Shown in pieces: positions 6,272 through 8,760 of a stretch of DNA of 8,760 nt. Origin of the DNA: Negativicutes bacterium. Its GTDB lineage: Bacteria > Bacillota > Negativicutes > SKW292. The notes beneath the pieces were generated by a model. That model did no database searches and was not told the DNA's origin. It was given only the letters and a program-made list of their open reading frames with translations. The first letter of the stretch is position 1. Each line of letters starts with the position of its first letter. The position numbers were made by a program, and so were the translations under genes. The stretch lies in the NCBI GenBank assembly GCA_026416215.1, contig JAOAFP010000058.1, positions 1 through 8,760 of the forward strand, written 5' to 3'.

Positions 6272-7170
6272 TGGGCGGCCGGTTCCGGTCGGGATTTATA
6301 GGGATTGTCGGCCGTCCCAATGTTGGCAAGTCAACCCTGGTCAATCGCCTAATCGGCCAGAAGCTGGCGGTAGTTTCCCCTAAGCCGCAGACCACCCGCA
6401 GCCGGCTGGTCGGAATTGTCAACCTGCCGGACGCTCAGGTAATATTGGTGGATACCCCGGGGATTCATCAGCCGTCTCACCGGCTGGGGGAAGAAATGGT
6501 CAAAACGGCGGCCCGGGCGGCCGGGGAAGCGGATGTCGTGGTCTGGCTGGTGGACGGACTGGCGGCGGTGGGCGAAGGGGAGAGAAAGATTGCCGGGATG
6601 ATGCGGTTGCTGTCCCAACCGGTGGTAATGGCGATCAACAAGATCGATCTGGCGGCCAGGGAGGATGAGCGGCAGCTGATCGGACGGGAATATGAGACAA
6701 TGGGGCGGTTTGCGGCGGTCGTGCGGCTGTCGGCCCGACGGGGAGACAACGTTGATCGGCTGCTGAAAACTCTGGTCGGCCTCCTGCCGGAGGGACCGCG
6801 ATACTATCCGGAAGATATGCTGACCGATGCCCCCGAGCGGGTGATAGCCGGGGAAATAGTCCGGGAAAAGGCCCTTCTCCACCTGCACGACGAGGTACCG
6901 CACGCCCTGGCGGTGTCGGTGGATCAGTTCCGGACCGGCAGCAACGGTACGACGTATGTCGCCGCTACCGTCTACGTCGAACGCCCATCCCAGAAAGGCA
7001 TTGTCATCGGCCGGGGGGGAGCGGCGCTGAAAGCGGTCGGGACGGCTGCCCGGCCGGAGCTGGAGATGCTGCTGGGCAGCAAAGTATATCTCGACCTGCG
7101 GGTCAAGGTCAGGAAAGACTGGCGGCAGGATCCGGCCAGCCTGAAAACTTTCGGCTACAGGGAAGGCTAA
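6271..7170 (+). CDS. era: Era GTPase
   Basis: An essential GTPase that binds the 3' end of 16S rRNA and helps 30S assembly, thus acting on the same RNA end as YbeY. The protein has 299 aa, the usual length. G1 is GRPNVGKS (14-21), the effector loop contains PQTTR (39-43), G3 is DTPG (61-64), G4 is NKID (123-126) and G5 is SAR (154-156). The C-terminal KH domain (about 200-282) carries GIVIGRGGAALKAVG (243-257). All are intact. ATG 6271 shares its A with the TGA of the preceding gene (TGATG) and has no clear ribosome site, pointing to translational coupling with the Cdd-encoding frame. Confidence 0.97.
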   Translation: MGGRFRSGFIGIVGRPNVGKSTLVNRLIGQKLAVVSPKPQTTRSRLVGIVNLPDAQVILVDTPGIHQPSHRLGEEMVKTAARAAGEADVVVWLVDGLAAVGEGERKIAGMMRLLSQPVVMAINKIDLAAREDERQLIGREYETMGRFAAVVRLSARRGDNVDRLLKTLVGLLPEGPRYYPEDMLTDAPERVIAGEIVREKALLHLHDEVPHALAVSVDQFRTGSNGTTYVAATVYVERPSQKGIVIGRGGAALKAVGTAARPELEMLLGSKVYLDLRVKVRKDWRQDPASLKTFGYREG

Positions 7171-7782
7171 ATGCACAAGCTGTCACGGATATTTGTCAAG
7201 GGTCTGGTAATTGTCATCCCTCTCGGCTTCACCCTGCTGATCGTGATGGAGGTGATCGGCTGGCTGGAGGAGGTCTGCAGCAGCTATCTGCCGGCCCGTC
7301 TGCAGTTTCCCGGGATTGGGATTATGAGCATGATCGGGCTGACAATGGCAATCGGCGTCTTCTCGGGTGGGAAATCATTCCGTCGTCTGCTGCGGCAACT
7401 GGAAAAGATCATCGAGATCATCCCGGTGATCAAGTTTATCTACAATCTGCTGAAGCGCTTCTCAGCGGCGGTGTTTGAGACCGAAAACCTGTTCCGCCGG
7501 CCGGTGCTGGTCGAAATTACCCCGGGATACCGGGTGCTGGGATTTGTCATGAGCGAACTGTCGCCGGCCCTGGCCGAGCATTGCCCGCCGGGCACGGTAT
7601 GCGTGTTCATTCCCTTCAGCCTTAACATGACGGCCGGGGTGAACCTGCTGCTGACTAAGGACAAGATAGAGTATCTGGATGTTGCCAATGAGGAGGCACT
7701 GGAATACATTTTGACCGCCGGCACGGTGATGCCGGAGAAAAAGACGGGTGGTGGTCAAAAATCGACAGCGACGGCGGAATGA
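7171..7782 (+). CDS. DUF502-family inner-membrane protein
   Basis: A 203-residue protein starting directly after the era stop (TAAATG), with AGGGAAGG (7159-7166) as ribosome site. Two membrane helices are evident (about 8-30 and 48-65). Family-typical parts follow: IPVIKFIYNLLKRF (84-97), VLVEITPGYRVLGFVMSE (112-129), VFIPFSLNMTAGVNLL (145-160, where DUF502 proteins typically have VFVPTTPNPTSG) and NEEALEYILTAG (173-184). The region 66-190 is predicted soluble and cytoplasmic. The last ten or so residues are a polar, variable tail. The family has no established biochemical role; its plant relatives are LCV-like membrane proteins. The PNPTSG-like motif is diverged here. It overlaps the next gene by 4 nt (ATGA). 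Confidence 0.88.
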   Translation: MHKLSRIFVKGLVIVIPLGFTLLIVMEVIGWLEEVCSSYLPARLQFPGIGIMSMIGLTMAIGVFSGGKSFRRLLRQLEKIIEIIPVIKFIYNLLKRFSAAVFETENLFRRPVLVEITPGYRVLGFVMSELSPALAEHCPPGTVCVFIPFSLNMTAGVNLLLTKDKIEYLDVANEEALEYILTAGTVMPEKKTGGGQKSTATAE

Positions 7783-8741
7783 TTGCCCTTAAAATAATTG
7801 CTGCCCTTGCCCTGGTGTTGGTCAACGGCTTTTTTGTCATGGCCGAGTTTTCCCTGGTCAAGGTCCGGCGTACCAGACTGGAGGAGCTGGCGGCCAGCCG
7901 GCAGAACCGGTCGGCTGCCCTGGCGATCCGGGTTACCGACAATTTCGGTTCCTATCTGGCTGCCGCTCAGCTGGGGATAACCCTGGCCTCGCTGGGGCTG
8001 GGATGGCTGGGTGAACCGGCGATCGCCGCGGTGCTGCGCAGCCTGTTTGGCAGCTATTTTGCCGGAGACGGGCTACTGCTGCACACCGCCAGTATAGTTA
8101 TTGCCTTTTTCCTCATCACCATGTTTCATGTCACCCTGGGGGAACAGGTGCCGAAAATCCTGGCTATCGAGTATGCTGAACGGGCGGCCCTGGTTTGCGT
8201 CTGGCCGCTGTACGGCTTTCGCAAGGCCGGCTATCTGTTCATTGCCGCCTTTGACTGGCTGACAAGGCTGATTCTTAGGGGGTTTGCCATCCGCCGCTAC
8301 AGCGATGAGGCCGTCCATTCCGAGGAGGAAATCAGGATGATCCTCAACGACAGCCAGCGGCGGGGGATGATAGACGAGGTGGAAAGCGAACTGATCGATA
8401 ATGTGTTTGAATTTTCCGAGCGTCTGGCCCGGGAGATCATGCGTCCCCGTCAGGAAATGGTGTGTCTGTTTATCGATCAGGACTACCAGACTAATATAAG
8501 GATCATTCAGGAAAGCAACCACACCCGTTATCCGCTTTGTCAGGGAGACAAGGACAATGTGGTCGGGATGGTGCACATTCGCGACATAATGCAGGCGGCC
8601 CTGCAGCGGAAAGGGGACGTGGATCTCAGGGCCCTGCGGCGGGATGTGCTGATGGTACCGGAGAGCATTCCGGTCAGTAAGCTGTTGCAGGAAATGCGCA
8701 GCCAGCATATCCATTTGGCGGTGTTGGAGGACGAGTACGGG
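7779..8741 (+). CDS. HlyC/CorC (CNNM) family DUF21-CBS membrane protein, 3' truncated
   Basis: ATG 7779 overlaps the DUF502 stop (ATGA). The frame stays open to the contig end, and 321 codons are genomic before the adapter begins. Residues 1-170 are the DUF21/CNNM transmembrane domain: NGFFVMAEFSLVKVRR (16-31), AAAQLGITLASLGLGWLGEP (61-80) and HVTLGEQVPK (117-126). Residues 180-215 are the acidic helical linker (SEEEIRMIL ... GMIDEVESELIDNVFEF). A CBS pair begins near IMRPR (220-224), with TRYPLCQGDKDNVVGMVHIRDIM (249-271), and is cut inside the second CBS at LEDEYG, where family members continue with GTAG. About 110 residues, including the CorC_HlyC domain, are missing. Relatives act in Mg2+/Co2+ efflux or homeostasis; 'haemolysin' is a historical label. 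Residues after G321 (LSLIHI) are adapter-encoded. Confidence 0.93.
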
Positions 8742-8760
8742 CTGTCTCTTATACACATCT
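8742..8760 (-). other. Tn5 mosaic end (synthetic adapter) at the right edge
   Basis: CTGTCTCTTATACACATCT is the exact reverse complement of the 19-bp mosaic end found at 15-33. It is library-derived and truncates the last gene. On the minus strand it creates the artefact peptide starts MYKRQ and MCIRDS. Confidence 0.98.

Noticed and set aside
8073..8756. Minus-strand frame beginning MYKRQ, and another beginning MCIRDS
   Set aside because: Their starts lie in the Tn5 mosaic end, and the rest is antisense to the CNNM gene.
1..8760. CRISPR array, tRNA/rRNA genes, insertion sequence or prophage
   Set aside because: I saw no spaced repeats, tRNA-like cloverleaf, transposase or integrase. The only transposon ends are the synthetic Tn5 mosaic ends.

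Overview
The window is a GC-rich, gene-dense bacterial contig with every supported gene on the + strand. Both ends are synthetic. Bases 1-33 are a Nextera/Tn5 adapter and bases 8742-8760 are the reverse complement of the Tn5 mosaic end, so genuine genome runs only from about 34 to 8741. The first gene is cut at its 5' end and the last at its 3' end by these adapters.

The layout resembles the conserved Firmicutes neighbourhood yqeZ(nfeD)-yqfA(floA)-yqfB-yqfC-yqfD-phoH-ybeY-dgkA-cdd-era, but rearranged. The sporulation-linked yqfC/yqfD, the 7TM-HD protein and dgkA are absent. In their place, between floA and phoH, sit a small proline-rich membrane protein and a secreted LPP20-like protein. LPP20/FlgO-type domains are typical of envelopes with an outer membrane. 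A FloA-type flotillin together with an LPP20-like secreted protein therefore suggests a diderm Firmicute, for example a non-sporulating Negativicutes-like lineage. This placement is an inference.

Region 1 (34-3297) is a tight membrane operon: the C-terminal part of a probable C45-type Ntn-hydrolase, a long protease-containing NfeD, FloA, and the Pro-rich single-pass protein. Region 2 (about 3300-4417) looks like a separate unit: an AT-rich upstream stretch with short direct repeats, the LPP20-like gene, and a strong intrinsic terminator. Region 3 (4418-8741) is an RNA/ribosome operon with overlapping or abutting genes: PhoH ATPase, a YbeY endoribonuclease fused in frame to a complete cytidine deaminase, the Era GTPase, a DUF502 membrane protein, and a truncated DUF21/CBS (HlyC/CorC/CNNM) transporter-like protein.

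Most of this is housekeeping. I do not see a new defence or mobile system. The points worth attention are the YbeY-Cdd fusion, which carries a strong internal Shine-Dalgarno and start for stand-alone Cdd plus a nine-A run just after the YbeY zinc motif; the unassigned Pro-rich protein beside FloA; the envelope gene inserted between the two conserved blocks; and a possible leader ORF coupled to phoH.
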